The translations under genes were made by a program, and so were the position numbers. From the NCBI GenBank assembly GCA_030837825.1, contig JAUQYB010000030.1, forward strand, positions 1 to 35,164: a stretch of 35,164 bases of DNA, in the 5' to 3' direction. The notes under the pieces were generated by a model. The model did no database searches. It saw nothing but the letters and a program-made list of their open reading frames with translations, and was not told the origin of the DNA. Of the stretch, positions 24,073 to 32,502 are shown piece by piece. How positions within the stretch are numbered: position 1 is the stretch's first letter; each line of letters starts with the position of its first letter. The DNA comes from Albidovulum sp. Its GTDB lineage: Bacteria; Pseudomonadota; Alphaproteobacteria; Rhodobacterales; Rhodobacteraceae.

Positions 24073-24615
24073 TCAGGGCGAAAGCGCCTTGCCGAGCCGC
24101 GGCAGCTTCGCCCGCCTCAGGAGCGGCCTGAGCGGCTGGAATTCCCCCGACAGCCGCTCCGCCTCCGCCCGCACCGCCTCCACCACAGCGGCGACGGTGG
24201 CGGGCGCATCTTGCCAAAGGCCGAGGAGGAAGCGGTCGGGGTCCTCGCGGGCGATCCCCTCCCCGGCCAGCACCCCGCGCGGGAAATCGGCGGCGTTGAA
24301 GGTGACGATCACGTCGGCGCCGCCGGCGATGGCGGCGGCGAGGACATGGACATCGTCGGGGTCGGGCAGCCAGAGCCGCGAGGCGAGCCCCTCGCGCGGC
24401 GCCACGACCGCGGCGGGGAAGGCGGCCTTCAGCGCCGCGATCTCGGCCTGCGCCACAAGCTCGGCCCCGGGGCCGAGCTTGACCACCGCGCGCGCCCATT
24501 CGCCGAGGATGCGGTCGGACCAGAGCGGCGTGTAGAGCCCCGCCCGCGCCGCGCCGATGAGGATTTCCCTCAGCACCGTCGGATAGAGGACGCAGGCATC
24601 GAGCAGCGCCTTCAT
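24073..24615 (-). CDS. PIN-domain protein (RSP_2648 family)
   Basis: A 180-aa PIN-like protein. Acidic residues of the nuclease fold are visible: D6 in LLDACVLYP, Glu in WSDRILGEWARAV near 39, and D in LWLPDPDDVHVLAAAIAGGADVIVTFNAADFP, which carries the third and fourth acids (91-113). PIN proteins are usually ribonucleases and often toxins of VapBC pairs, but no antitoxin gene is adjacent. Instead the ATG overlaps the stop of an rRNA methyltransferase (ATGA). I recall this pairing from R. sphaeroides (RSP_2647/RSP_2648). A role in RNA processing is more likely than a toxin role, as an inference. Confidence 0.85.
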   Translation of the reverse strand: MKALLDACVLYPTVLREILIGAARAGLYTPLWSDRILGEWARAVVKLGPGAELVAQAEIAALKAAFPAAVVAPREGLASRLWLPDPDDVHVLAAAIAGGADVIVTFNAADFPRGVLAGEGIAREDPDRFLLGLWQDAPATVAAVVEAVRAEAERLSGEFQPLRPLLRRAKLPRLGKALSP

Positions 24616-25808
24616 CCCTCGAGCCGGAAGAACAGCGCCTTGAGATAGGCCGATTCCGCCAGTTGCGGCAGTTGCGGATGGTCCGGCCCGGCAAAGCCGG
24701 TGTGCAGAAGCTGCGCCCGCCGCCCGCCGCGGCCGATCCCGCGGGCCGAGGCGTTGCGGAACTGCGCAAGGTCTGCGGCGTGGGAACAGGAGCAGAGGCA
24801 GAGGAACCCCCCCGGCGCCACCAGCGGCGCGGCCAGCCGCGCGACGCGCTCGTAGGCCCTCAGCCCCGCCTCCAGCGACGGTTTCGACGGCGCGAAGGCG
24901 GGCGGGTCGCAGACCACGAGGTCGAACCGCGCGCCCTCCTCCGCCAGCGCCTCCATCGTGGCGAAGGCATCGCCCTTGCGCGTGGCGAAGCGGTCGGCGA
25001 CGCCGGTGGCCCGCGCCCCCTGCCCCGCAAGCTCCAGCGCCGCGGCCGAGCCGTCGATGGCAAGCGCGCTTTCCGCCCCGCCGGCGAGCGCGGCCAGCGC
25101 GAAGCCGCCGACATGGCTGAACACGTCCAGAACCCGCGCCCCCTTCGCCAGCCGGGCCGCGAAGGCATGGTTCGGCCGCTGGTCGAAGAAGAGCCCGGTC
25201 TTCTGCCCGCCGAGAAGGTCGGCCATGTAGGTGGCGCCGTTCATCGGCACCGGCACCGGCCCGTCAAGGGCGCCGGTCAGCAGCACGGTTTCCTCCGCGA
25301 GCCCCTCGAGCCCGCGCGCCCGCCCGGTGCCGTTCTTGATGATGGTGGCGACCCCCTCCACCCCGGCCAGCGCCGCGGCCAGGTCGCCGATCATCGTCTC
25401 GGCCCAGGCGGCATTGGGCTGGATCACCGCGGCATCCCCGAAGCGGTCGATGACGACACCCGGCAAGCCGTCTGCCTCGGCATGGACCAGCCGGTAGAAC
25501 GGCGCATCGTGAAGCCGCTCGCGGAGCGCGAGCGCCCGGGCGATCCGCCCGGCGATCCAGCCGCGGTCGATCACCGCCCCGGGGTCGCGGTCCATCATCC
25601 GGGCGATGATCTTCGAGGCGGGGTTGACCGTGACCAGGCCGAGCGGGCGCCGCTCCGCATCCTCCAGCACCGCGAAGGTGCCGGCGGCGAGTCCTTGCGT
25701 CCGCCGGTCGGTCACCAGCTCGTCGGCATAGACCCAGGGAAAGCCGTGGCGGATCGCCCGCGCCTCGGCCTTCGGGCGCAGGCGGACGATGGGAAGCGCT
25801 GGGGTCAT
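24612..25808 (-). CDS. RlmI-like class I SAM-dependent rRNA methyltransferase (RSP_2647 family)
   Basis: A 398-aa protein with an N-terminal PUA domain (about residues 5-75, VRLRPKAEARAIRHGFPWVYADEL split across its start) and a Rossmann methyltransferase domain. Motif I is VLDVFSHVGGFALAAL near residue 222, motif IV is DLVVCDPPAFAPSK near 290 and motif VI is CLCSCSHA near 335. E. coli RlmI makes m5C1962 in 23S rRNA, and the Cys in motif VI fits an m5C mechanism. The ATG at 25808 was chosen at the family N-terminus. It is divergent from edd and coupled to the PIN gene downstream. Confidence 0.88.
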   Translation of the reverse strand: MTPALPIVRLRPKAEARAIRHGFPWVYADELVTDRRTQGLAAGTFAVLEDAERRPLGLVTVNPASKIIARMMDRDPGAVIDRGWIAGRIARALALRERLHDAPFYRLVHAEADGLPGVVIDRFGDAAVIQPNAAWAETMIGDLAAALAGVEGVATIIKNGTGRARGLEGLAEETVLLTGALDGPVPVPMNGATYMADLLGGQKTGLFFDQRPNHAFAARLAKGARVLDVFSHVGGFALAALAGGAESALAIDGSAAALELAGQGARATGVADRFATRKGDAFATMEALAEEGARFDLVVCDPPAFAPSKPSLEAGLRAYERVARLAAPLVAPGGFLCLCSCSHAADLAQFRNASARGIGRGGRRAQLLHTGFAGPDHPQLPQLAESAYLKALFFRLEG

Positions 25809-26008
25809 GGCGGGTATCCGGGATGTTTTCTCTCCTCTAGTCCGGCACGCCGGCGCGGGAAAGCCCCGCCGCGCGGTCCCGGCCCGGCCGTTCACGCATT
25901 CTTGGGCCTGTCACCCGTGCCTGCTTCCGCTATCATCGGCCCCGGCGCCCCAACCAGGCCCCAACCGCGCCCCGCCGGCGGGCGGGCCGCCCGCGGTCCG
26001 GCGGGGCC

Positions 26009-26037
26009 TTGACCTTTGTTAGCGCTAACCGTAACAC
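26009..26037 (+). promoter_or_regulatory. edd-eda promoter
   Basis: TTGACC (26009-26014) and TAACAC (26032-26037) with a 17-base spacer. Transcription would begin near 26044, giving a 30-nt leader to edd with GAGGAGGAA as SD. The LacI-type operator lies entirely inside the spacer. The rest of the 265-bp divergent gap (25809-26008) is GC rich, and I see nothing else definite in it. Confidence 0.65.
26018..26029. promoter_or_regulatory. LacI-family operator (CceR-like) in the edd promoter
   Basis: A perfect 12-bp palindrome, GTTAGC/GCTAAC, with the central CG typical of LacI/GalR operators. It sits between the -35 and -10 boxes of edd, a position that would block polymerase. In R. sphaeroides the LacI-family regulator CceR is known to control Entner-Doudoroff and gluconeogenic genes; linking this site to it is inference. 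The regulator gene is not in the window. Confidence 0.7.
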
Positions 26038-26073
26038 ATCCCGAAAAGGCGCCCTGAGCCGAGGAGGAACGCC

Positions 26074-27879
26074 ATGCCCACGAACCCCCGCCTCATGGAG
26101 ATCACCGACCGCATCCGCGCCCGTTCGGCGCGGCTGCGCGCCCCCTACCTCGACCGGATCGCCCGGGCCCGCGACGAAGGCCCGGCGCGCGCGCATCTGA
26201 GCTGCGGCAACCAGGCCCATGCCCTTGCGGCCACCGGCATGGACAAGCCGCGCCTCGCAGCGGCCCGCGCCCCGAACCTCGGCATCGTCACCGCCTACAA
26301 CGACATGCTCTCGGCGCATCAGCCCTACGAGGACTATCCCAAGGCGATCCGCGCCGCCGCCCGCAAGGCCGGTGCCACAGCGCAGGTCGCGGGCGGGGTG
26401 CCGGCGATGTGCGACGGCGTCACGCAAGGCAGGTCGGGCATGGAACTGTCGCTTTTCTCCCGCGATGTCATAGCGCTCGCCGCAGGCGTCGCGATGAGCC
26501 ACAACTGCTACGATGCCGCCCTCTACCTCGGCATCTGCGACAAGATCGTGCCCGGCCTGATCATCGCCGCCGCCACCTTCGGCCATGTGCCGGCGGTCTT
26601 CGTCCCCGGCGGTCCGATGACGAGCGGGCTGCCCAACGACGAGAAGGCCAGGGTCCGCCAGCAGTTCGCCGCCGGAGAGGTCGGCCGCGAGGCGCTGATG
26701 GAGGCCGAGATGGCCTCGTATCACGGCCCCGGCACCTGCACTTTCTACGGCACCGCCAACACCAACCAGATGCTGATGGAGGTGATGGGCCTGCACCTGC
26801 CTGGGGCCTCCTTCGTCAACCCCGGCACGCCGCTTCGCGAAGCGCTGACCGAGGCCGCGGTGACCCGCGCCGCCCGGATCACCGCGCTTGGCAACGACTA
26901 CCGCCCGGTGGGAGAGATCCTCGACGAACGCGCCTTCGTCAACGGCATGGTCGGGCTGATGGCCACCGGTGGGTCCACCAACCATCTTCTCCATCTGCCG
27001 GCGATGGCTCGCGCCGCCGGCATCCTCATCGAACCGCAGGATTTCGACGCGGTATCGGGCCTCGTTCCGCTGATGGCCAAGGTCTATCCGAACGGCCTTG
27101 CCGACGTGAACCATTTCCACGCCGCGGGCGGGATCGCCTTCATGATCGGCGAACTCCTGGACGCCGGCCTCCTGCACGAGGACGTGCGCACCGTCGTCGG
27201 CGACGGGCTTGCCCGCTACACCGAGGAGCCGGTGCTGACGGAGGGGCAGCTTTCGTGGCGCGAGGGGCCGAAGCACTCGCTCAACGACCGCATCCTGCGT
27301 CCTGCCTCCGACCCGTTCCAGTCGACCGGGGGGCTCAGGGAACTCAAGGGCAACCTCGGCCGCGCGGTCATCAAGATTTCCGCCGTGGCCGAGGAGCATC
27401 GCGCCATCGAGGCGCCGGCGCGCATCTTCCATGACCAGGACGCGGTCAAGGCGGCCTTCCAGCGCGGCGAGTTCACCCGCGACACCGTGGTCGTCGTCCG
27501 TTTCCAGGGGCCGCAGGCCAACGGGATGCCGGAACTGCATTCGCTGACCCCGGTGCTCTCGGTGCTGCTCAACCGCGGGATCCGGGTCGCGCTCGTCACC
27601 GACGGGCGGATGTCGGGCGCCTCGGGCAAGGTTCCGGCGGCGATCCATGTCAGCCCCGAAGCCGCCAACGACGGCGCGCTGGCGCGGCTCAGGGACGGCG
27701 ACGTGATCCGGCTCGACGCGGTCGCGGGTACGCTCGACGCGCTCGGCCTGGACCTTTCCAGCCGCGCGCCGGTCGAGCCGGACCTGACGCAGAACCGCTT
27801 CGGCACCGGGCGCGAGCTGTTCGAGACCTTCCGCCGCGCCGTCGGCCCTGCCACCGACGGCGCCTCGGCGCTCTACTGA
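26074..27879 (+). CDS. edd: phosphogluconate dehydratase
   Basis: A 601-aa Fe-S dehydratase of the IlvD/Edd family that converts 6-phosphogluconate to 2-keto-3-deoxy-6-phosphogluconate, the first committed Entner-Doudoroff step. Motifs: [17 protein letters not shown] near residue 73, [24 protein letters not shown] split around C113, [10 protein letters not shown] (C155), [23 protein letters not shown] near 218 with a third cysteine, and [12 protein letters not shown] near 299. [13 protein letters not shown] and [18 protein letters not shown] close the protein. The length matches Edd. It is followed 76 bp later by eda. zwf and pgl are not in the window. Confidence 0.98.
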   Translation: MPTNPRLMEITDRIRARSARLRAPYLDRIARARDEGPARAHLSCGNQAHALAATGMDKPRLAAARAPNLGIVTAYNDMLSAHQPYEDYPKAIRAAARKAGATAQVAGGVPAMCDGVTQGRSGMELSLFSRDVIALAAGVAMSHNCYDAALYLGICDKIVPGLIIAAATFGHVPAVFVPGGPMTSGLPNDEKARVRQQFAAGEVGREALMEAEMASYHGPGTCTFYGTANTNQMLMEVMGLHLPGASFVNPGTPLREALTEAAVTRAARITALGNDYRPVGEILDERAFVNGMVGLMATGGSTNHLLHLPAMARAAGILIEPQDFDAVSGLVPLMAKVYPNGLADVNHFHAAGGIAFMIGELLDAGLLHEDVRTVVGDGLARYTEEPVLTEGQLSWREGPKHSLNDRILRPASDPFQSTGGLRELKGNLGRAVIKISAVAEEHRAIEAPARIFHDQDAVKAAFQRGEFTRDTVVVVRFQGPQANGMPELHSLTPVLSVLLNRGIRVALVTDGRMSGASGKVPAAIHVSPEAANDGALARLRDGDVIRLDAVAGTLDALGLDLSSRAPVEPDLTQNRFGTGRELFETFRRAVGPATDGASALY

Positions 27880-27892
27880 GCGCTTTCACAAT

Positions 27893-27927
27893 GCCGGATG
27901 CTTCCGCCAGAGCCTGCCGAATCCGGC
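27893..27927 (+). other. possible mRNA hairpin in the edd-eda gap
   Basis: GCCGGAT (27893-27899) and ATCCGGC (27921-27927) are perfect inverted repeats flanking a 21-base loop, just before the eda SD (AAGGAGG). It might stabilise or partly attenuate the mRNA. The long loop makes it a weak call. Confidence 0.3.
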
Positions 27928-27955
27928 TCCGGCGCGCCGCCTCAAGGAGGATGCC

Positions 27956-28609
27956 ATGACCCCCGCCGACCAGGCCCGTGAGGCCGCCCGCATCTGCGCG
28001 CTGGCCCCCGTGGTCCCCGTCCTCGTGATCGAGCGGGCGGCAGACGCGGCTCCCCTCGCCCGCGCGCTCGTCGCCGGCGGGCTGCCGGCGCTCGAGGTCA
28101 CGCTGAGGACGCCCGCAGCACTCGACGCGATCCGCGCGATGGCAGAAGTGCCGGGCGGTGTGGTCGGCGCGGGCACACTCCTCACCCCGGCCGACGTCAA
28201 GGCCGCGAAAGCCGCCGGCGCCCGCTTCGGCGTCTCGCCCGGCGCCACCGGCCGGCTGCTCGCGGCCTGCGAGGACGAAGGCTTGCCGCTCCTGCCGGGG
28301 GCGGCCACCGCCACCGAGGTGATGGCGCTTCTGGAACGCGGCTACACGGTGCAGAAGTTCTTCCCGGCCGAGGCCGCGGGCGGCGCACCGGCACTTTCGG
28401 CGATCGGCGCGCCGATCCCGCAGGTCCGCTTCTGCCCGACCGGCGGCATCGGCCCGCGGAACGTGGGCGACTACCTTTCGCTTGGCAACGTCCTTTGTGT
28501 CGGCGGTAGCTGGGTCGCGCCGAAGGACAGGGTGGCGGCCGCCGACTGGACCGGGATCGAGGCGCTCGCCCGGGCAGCGGCGGCGCTGTCGCGACGGTCG
28601 CGCGGCTGA
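27956..28609 (+). CDS. eda: KHG/KDPG aldolase
   Basis: A 217-aa class I aldolase that splits 2-keto-3-deoxy-6-phosphogluconate to pyruvate and glyceraldehyde 3-phosphate. The Schiff-base lysine is K134 in TVQKFFPAEA. The catalytic Glu is E47 in ALEVTLRTP. GAGTLLTPADV near residue 71 and FCPTGGIGPRNVGDYL near 163 complete the barrel signature. A strong SD, AAGGAGG, stands 5 bases before the ATG. It is in one unit with edd and convergent with the membrane protein gene, with 4 bp between stops. Confidence 0.97.
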   Translation: MTPADQAREAARICALAPVVPVLVIERAADAAPLARALVAGGLPALEVTLRTPAALDAIRAMAEVPGGVVGAGTLLTPADVKAAKAAGARFGVSPGATGRLLAACEDEGLPLLPGAATATEVMALLERGYTVQKFFPAEAAGGAPALSAIGAPIPQVRFCPTGGIGPRNVGDYLSLGNVLCVGGSWVAPKDRVAAADWTGIEALARAAAALSRRSRG

Positions 28610-28613
28610 GCGG

Positions 28614-29084
28614 TCAGGTCCGCTCCACCTCGTCCAGCAGCGCGCGCCGGATCGCCTCCTGCGAACAGGCGGCTTCGCCGATGATCAGCCAGGCGGCGAC
28701 GAAAAGAACCGCCACCGACAGAACCAGATGCCCCGCCGTCAGCCCCGCCGCCAGACCGTCGCCGGAAAGGCGAAGCGCTGCCGCCCCGCCCGCTGACCCG
28801 GCCAGCGCGAAACCCGCCGCATGGCGCCAGCGGTGGCGCCGGATCGAGAGGACCGCGAGCACGGGGCCATCGCCGCTGGACCGCCCGCGCCGCGCGCCGG
28901 GCGTCGCGGCGACGCTCACCGCGACGCTGACGGAAACGGCGAAGGCGAGGAAACCCGTCGAGACGAGCACCAGCGGCGCAAGTGCGGGGGCGCTCGGCCC
29001 GGCCAGGCGCCCGAGTGCGACGGCAACCCCCAGACCGGGGAGGTAGCCGCAGAGGAACTTGCCGAAGGGTCGCAGGCGGCGCAT
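28614..29084 (-). CDS. hypothetical four-helix membrane protein
   Basis: A 156-aa frame that I do not recognise. It shows about four hydrophobic stretches: residues 14-30, 34-59 (LAPLVLVSTGFLAFAVSVSV and on), 89-104 and 115-138 (HLVLSVAVLFVAAWLIIGEA). An Arg-rich loop (63-90) separates helices 2 and 3. The charged C-terminus (EAIRRALLDEVERT) looks soluble. No clear SD precedes the ATG at 29084, so the start is uncertain. It may be transcribed as the tail of the glnE unit or alone. The hydrophobic pattern is too regular for a chance frame, but I know no family. Confidence 0.6.
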   Translation of the reverse strand: MRRLRPFGKFLCGYLPGLGVAVALGRLAGPSAPALAPLVLVSTGFLAFAVSVSVAVSVAATPGARRGRSSGDGPVLAVLSIRRHRWRHAAGFALAGSAGGAAALRLSGDGLAAGLTAGHLVLSVAVLFVAAWLIIGEAACSQEAIRRALLDEVERT

Positions 29085-29228
29085 GGCGGTTCGATCGTGG
29101 CGGGGTCAGGGTTGAGCGGGGCTGGCCGCGATCCTCACCGCCGAAAACGGCGCCGGCATGGCGGTGCCGCGGCGATGCGGGTACGAAATCGGGACTGCAA
29201 AGACCGGAGCCGCTGACGGGCGCAGATG

Positions 29229-29249
29229 ATCCGCGCAGAGGGCGCGGAT
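29229..29249 (-). terminator. possible terminator after the glnE unit
   Basis: ATCCGCGC (29229-29236) and GCGCGGAT (29242-29249) form an 8-bp stem with a five-base loop, 13 bases beyond the stop of the small protein gene on the minus strand. No T run follows. The remainder of the gap (29085-29228) shows nothing definite. Confidence 0.4.
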
Positions 29250-29262
29250 GAGGGGCGCCGGC

Positions 29263-29562
29263 TCAGCTTCGCGCGCCGGGTCGCGATGCGCGCCCCATGC
29301 GGCCGCCGCGGCGCGCCGGCGTCGGGGGCGCCAGAAGCCCTGCCTCCAGCACCGGGTTCATCGGATGGCCGGGCGCATCGGCCGCATATTCGGCGATGAG
29401 CGTCCGCAACGCCTCGGACGTATCGGTGCCGCGGGCGAGGCTCAGCGCCCAGTCGAGGAAGATCGACCGGCACTCGCCCCCGGTGATCCCCTCGATCCGG
29501 TAGCTTTCGCGCACCAGCCCCTTCGGGTCGGCCGTCTTCAGGTCCATCGCCATGCGCCCCAT
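29263..29562 (-). CDS. conserved hypothetical small protein coupled to glnE
   Basis: A 99-aa protein whose ATG lies four bases after the glnE stop. The conserved-looking part is residues 6-60: DLKTADPKGLVRESYRIEGITGGECRSIFLDWAL split around the G-I-T-G-G-E-C turn, then an acidic helix ending LIAEYAADAPGHPMNPVLEAGL. The C-terminus is a short Arg/Gly tail (RRGGRMGRASRPG). It has no membrane segment. I recall similar small proteins in other Rhodobacteraceae but no function. Three in-frame ATGs (29562, 29553, 29547) are possible; GACGGG lies just before the first. Confidence 0.75.
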   Translation of the reverse strand: MGRMAMDLKTADPKGLVRESYRIEGITGGECRSIFLDWALSLARGTDTSEALRTLIAEYAADAPGHPMNPVLEAGLLAPPTPARRGGRMGRASRPGARS

Positions 29563-29566
29563 CCCG

Positions 29567-32380
29567 TCATGCTCCGCCGTCCGTGTCCCGCGCCTCGGCC
29601 ACCGCTGTCCCGAGCGCCCGGTCGATGATGCCCGCGGCCCGCCCGGTCTGGAGGCAAAGCTGCGACGTCAGCGCGGCGATATCCGACATGCCGGTCTCGC
29701 GCAGCAGGAAGGCGCGCCCGCCCTCTCCGATCGCCGCCATGTCGAGCGCCCGCGGGGTCAGGAGCCGCCCCCCCGCCTGAAGCCGCCAGAGGAAGCGATA
29801 GGCCTCCTGAAGCGCCGCCTCGTCCGCGGCAGCAAGCAGGCCCGCCCGCAGACCGGCGCGAAGCTGCGGCTCTACCCGCCGGACGGGCGAGGCGGTGCGC
29901 AGCGCGCAGGACTGGGCCAGAAGCTCGATGTCCTGCAACCGGCCGGGGCCGGTCTTGGCCTCCCAGTCGCCGTCCGGGGCCTTGGCGGCAAAGATGCGGG
30001 CGCGCATCTCCGCCACATCCGGCAGGACGCGGCCGGAGCCGCCCTTGGCCTTCAGCACCTCGAGCCGGATCGCCTCCACTTCGGCGCCGAGCGCGGCCTC
30101 GCCGGCGACGGGGCGGGCGCGGGTCAGCGCCAGGTGTTCCCAGGTCCAGGCCTCGTCCATCTGGTAGGCGCGGAAGCTCTCGACCGAGGTGGCGACCGGT
30201 CCCTGCCGGCCCGAGGGGCGCAGCCGCATGTCGACCTCGTAGAGCCTGCCGTCCGACATCGGCGCGGTCAGCGCCGTCACCAGCGACTGGGTAAGGCGCG
30301 CGTAATAGGCGCGGGAGGCGAGCGGCCGCGGGCCTTCGGACGCTTCCTGTCCGGCGGCATCGTAGATCACGAGGAGGTCGAGGTCGGAGGCGGCGTTCAG
30401 CCGCTCGGCTCCGAGCGAGCCCATGCCGAGCACCACCGCCCCCCGTCCCGGCGGCGCCCCGTGCTTGCGGGCGAACTCGGCCACCACCACGGGCCAGAGC
30501 GCGGCGAGAACGGCGCCGGCGAGGCCGGCATATTCGCGCCCCGCCACCGAGGCGTCGATCAGGCCGCGCAGGTGATGGACGCCGATGCGGAAATGCCATT
30601 CGCGGGCCCAGACGCGGGCCGCATTCAGCCGCGCCTCGTAGTCGCCGAGGGCGGCGAGCCGGGCGGAAAGCTCTGCCGCGAGCACCCCGCTTCCCGGCCA
30701 TTCGGCGAAGAAATCGCCGCCGATCACCGCGTCGAGCACGGCGGCATTGTGCGAAAGATACTGCGCCAGCCCCGGCGCCGTGGCGCAGATGTCGACAATC
30801 AGGTCGATCAACTGGGGATTGGCGTCGAAAAGGGAAAAGAGCTGCACCCCCGCGGGCAGGCCGGCGAGGAACCCGTCGAACTGGCGGAGCGCCTCGGCCG
30901 GGTTGGCGGCGCGGGACAGCCGACCAAGGATTTCCGGCTCAACCCGCTTGAAGATCGCCACGGCGCGCTGCGACCGCAGCGCCGGGTAGGATCGCCAGCC
31001 GTCGACGACGGCGCGCGTCTCCTCGTCCATCTCCGGCCCGGTCCGCGCCTCGCCGGGGGCGAAGAAGCCTTCGGTGAGGTCGGCAACACGGGCGAGCCGT
31101 GCCCGAAGACCGGCACGGAACCGCTCCGTGTCGCCCTCGCCGCACATCCGGGCGATCCGGTCAAAACCCTCGGGGCGCGTGGGCAGCGCATGGGTCTGCG
31201 CGTCGCCCACCATCTGCACCCGGTGCTCCACCTCGCGGTGGGCGCGGTAGAGCGCGGTCAGCTCCTCCGCGTCCGCCGCCGGCACCCAGCCCTTCGCCGC
31301 AAGGGCGGCGAGTGCCTCCACCGTCCCGCGCTGGCGCAGGCCGGGATCGCGCCCGCCGGCGATGAGCTGGCGGGTCTGGGTGAAGAACTCGATCTCGCGG
31401 ATGCCGCCGACGCCCAGCTTCATGTCGTGGCCGTCGAGTGCGATCGGCCCGTGCAGCCGCTTGTGGTCACGGATCCTGAGCCGCATGTCATGCGCATCCT
31501 GGATCGCCGCGAAATCGAGGTGACGGCGCCAGACGAAGGGCGTCAGAGCCGCGAGGAAGCGTTCGCCCGCTGCGGTGTCGCCCGCCGCCGCGCGCGCCTT
31601 GATATAGGCCGCACGCTCCCAGGTGCGGCCCTGCGCCTCGTAATACTGCTCGGCCGCGGCCATCGAGATGCAGACCGGCGTGACCGAGGCATCGGGCCGG
31701 AGGCGCAGGTCGGTGCGGAAGACATAGCCTTCGGCGGTCATGTCCGAGAGGAGCGCGGTCATCTTCCGCACCACGCGGATGAAGGCAGCGCGCGCCTCCG
31801 CCACGTCCGCCCCCTCGTAGCGCGCATCGTCGAAGAGGCAGATCAGGTCGATGTCCGAGGAATAGTTCAGCTCCGCCGCGCCCATCTTGCCCATCGCGAT
31901 CGCCACGATCCCCGCGGCGGTTCCGGCATCCGCGTCACTCGCGCCCGGCACCTTGCCACGGCGGATTTCGGCGGCCACGAGGGTGCAGAGTGCGAGGTCC
32001 ACCGCCCGGTCGGCCAGCCGCGTCAGCGCCCCGGTCACCGCCTCGAGCGGCCAGACGCCGCCAAGGTCGGCGAGGCCGGCGAGGAGCGCCACCCGCCGCT
32101 TGGCGCGCCTGAGTTCGGAGCCGAGCGCCTCAGCTCCCCCGACCGCCCCGAGCCGGTCAAGCTCGGTCTCGAGCGCGGCCTCGGGGGCGCCGGCGAGCGC
32201 CTCTTCCAGCCAGTCCGCCTCCCGCTGCATCAGGCCGGAGAGGAACGGACTGCACCCGGCCGCGCCTTCGAGCAGCGCGCGAAGCTCCGGCGCAAGGCCG
32301 GTGAAGCGCGCCGGGACGTCGGCGGCCCGCGCGGGCTCGTAGGGGATCGGGCAGCGGGTGAGGCGGGAGGCAAAGCGCAT
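29567..32380 (-). CDS. glnE: bifunctional glutamine synthetase adenylyltransferase/deadenylase
   Basis: A 937-aa protein that adenylylates and deadenylylates glutamine synthetase in response to PII and glutamine. Two nucleotidyltransferase domains are visible: AMGKMGAAELNYSSDIDLI (residues 162-180; D176, D178), the deadenylase half, and GMGSLGAERLNAASDLDLL near residue 650, the adenylylase half. The GGIREIEFFTQTRQL block near 330 and TWEHLALTRARPVAG near 750 are family signatures. The length matches GlnE of proteobacteria. The ATG at 32380 has no SD, and the predicted transcript starts on it. A small conserved gene follows four bases later. Confidence 0.97.
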   Translation of the reverse strand: MRFASRLTRCPIPYEPARAADVPARFTGLAPELRALLEGAAGCSPFLSGLMQREADWLEEALAGAPEAALETELDRLGAVGGAEALGSELRRAKRRVALLAGLADLGGVWPLEAVTGALTRLADRAVDLALCTLVAAEIRRGKVPGASDADAGTAAGIVAIAMGKMGAAELNYSSDIDLICLFDDARYEGADVAEARAAFIRVVRKMTALLSDMTAEGYVFRTDLRLRPDASVTPVCISMAAAEQYYEAQGRTWERAAYIKARAAAGDTAAGERFLAALTPFVWRRHLDFAAIQDAHDMRLRIRDHKRLHGPIALDGHDMKLGVGGIREIEFFTQTRQLIAGGRDPGLRQRGTVEALAALAAKGWVPAADAEELTALYRAHREVEHRVQMVGDAQTHALPTRPEGFDRIARMCGEGDTERFRAGLRARLARVADLTEGFFAPGEARTGPEMDEETRAVVDGWRSYPALRSQRAVAIFKRVEPEILGRLSRAANPAEALRQFDGFLAGLPAGVQLFSLFDANPQLIDLIVDICATAPGLAQYLSHNAAVLDAVIGGDFFAEWPGSGVLAAELSARLAALGDYEARLNAARVWAREWHFRIGVHHLRGLIDASVAGREYAGLAGAVLAALWPVVVAEFARKHGAPPGRGAVVLGMGSLGAERLNAASDLDLLVIYDAAGQEASEGPRPLASRAYYARLTQSLVTALTAPMSDGRLYEVDMRLRPSGRQGPVATSVESFRAYQMDEAWTWEHLALTRARPVAGEAALGAEVEAIRLEVLKAKGGSGRVLPDVAEMRARIFAAKAPDGDWEAKTGPGRLQDIELLAQSCALRTASPVRRVEPQLRAGLRAGLLAAADEAALQEAYRFLWRLQAGGRLLTPRALDMAAIGEGGRAFLLRETGMSDIAALTSQLCLQTGRAAGIIDRALGTAVAEARDTDGGA

Positions 32381-32386
32381 GGGCCG

Positions 32387-32414
32387 AGACTAGCGGCGGC
32401 CCGGCCCGCGTCAA
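32387..32414 (-). promoter_or_regulatory. glnE promoter implying a leaderless mRNA
   Basis: On the minus strand TTGACG (32414-32409), a 16-base spacer and TAGTCT (32392-32387). Only six bases separate the -10 box from the glnE ATG, so the expected start of transcription is the A of the ATG. The lack of any SD agrees with this. Confidence 0.5.
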
Positions 32415-32502
32415 TCGCCCCCGCCTGTCGTCCCGCGCGCATCCCGGCTTGCGCATCCGGCCGCGGCATGGCTTCACTGGCCCGACCGGAGGGGAGACAG
32501 CA

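Noticed and set aside
24073..24615. PIN gene as the toxin of a VapBC toxin-antitoxin pair
   Set aside because: No small antitoxin frame lies beside it. It overlaps a methyltransferase gene instead, and at 180 aa it is longer than typical VapC.
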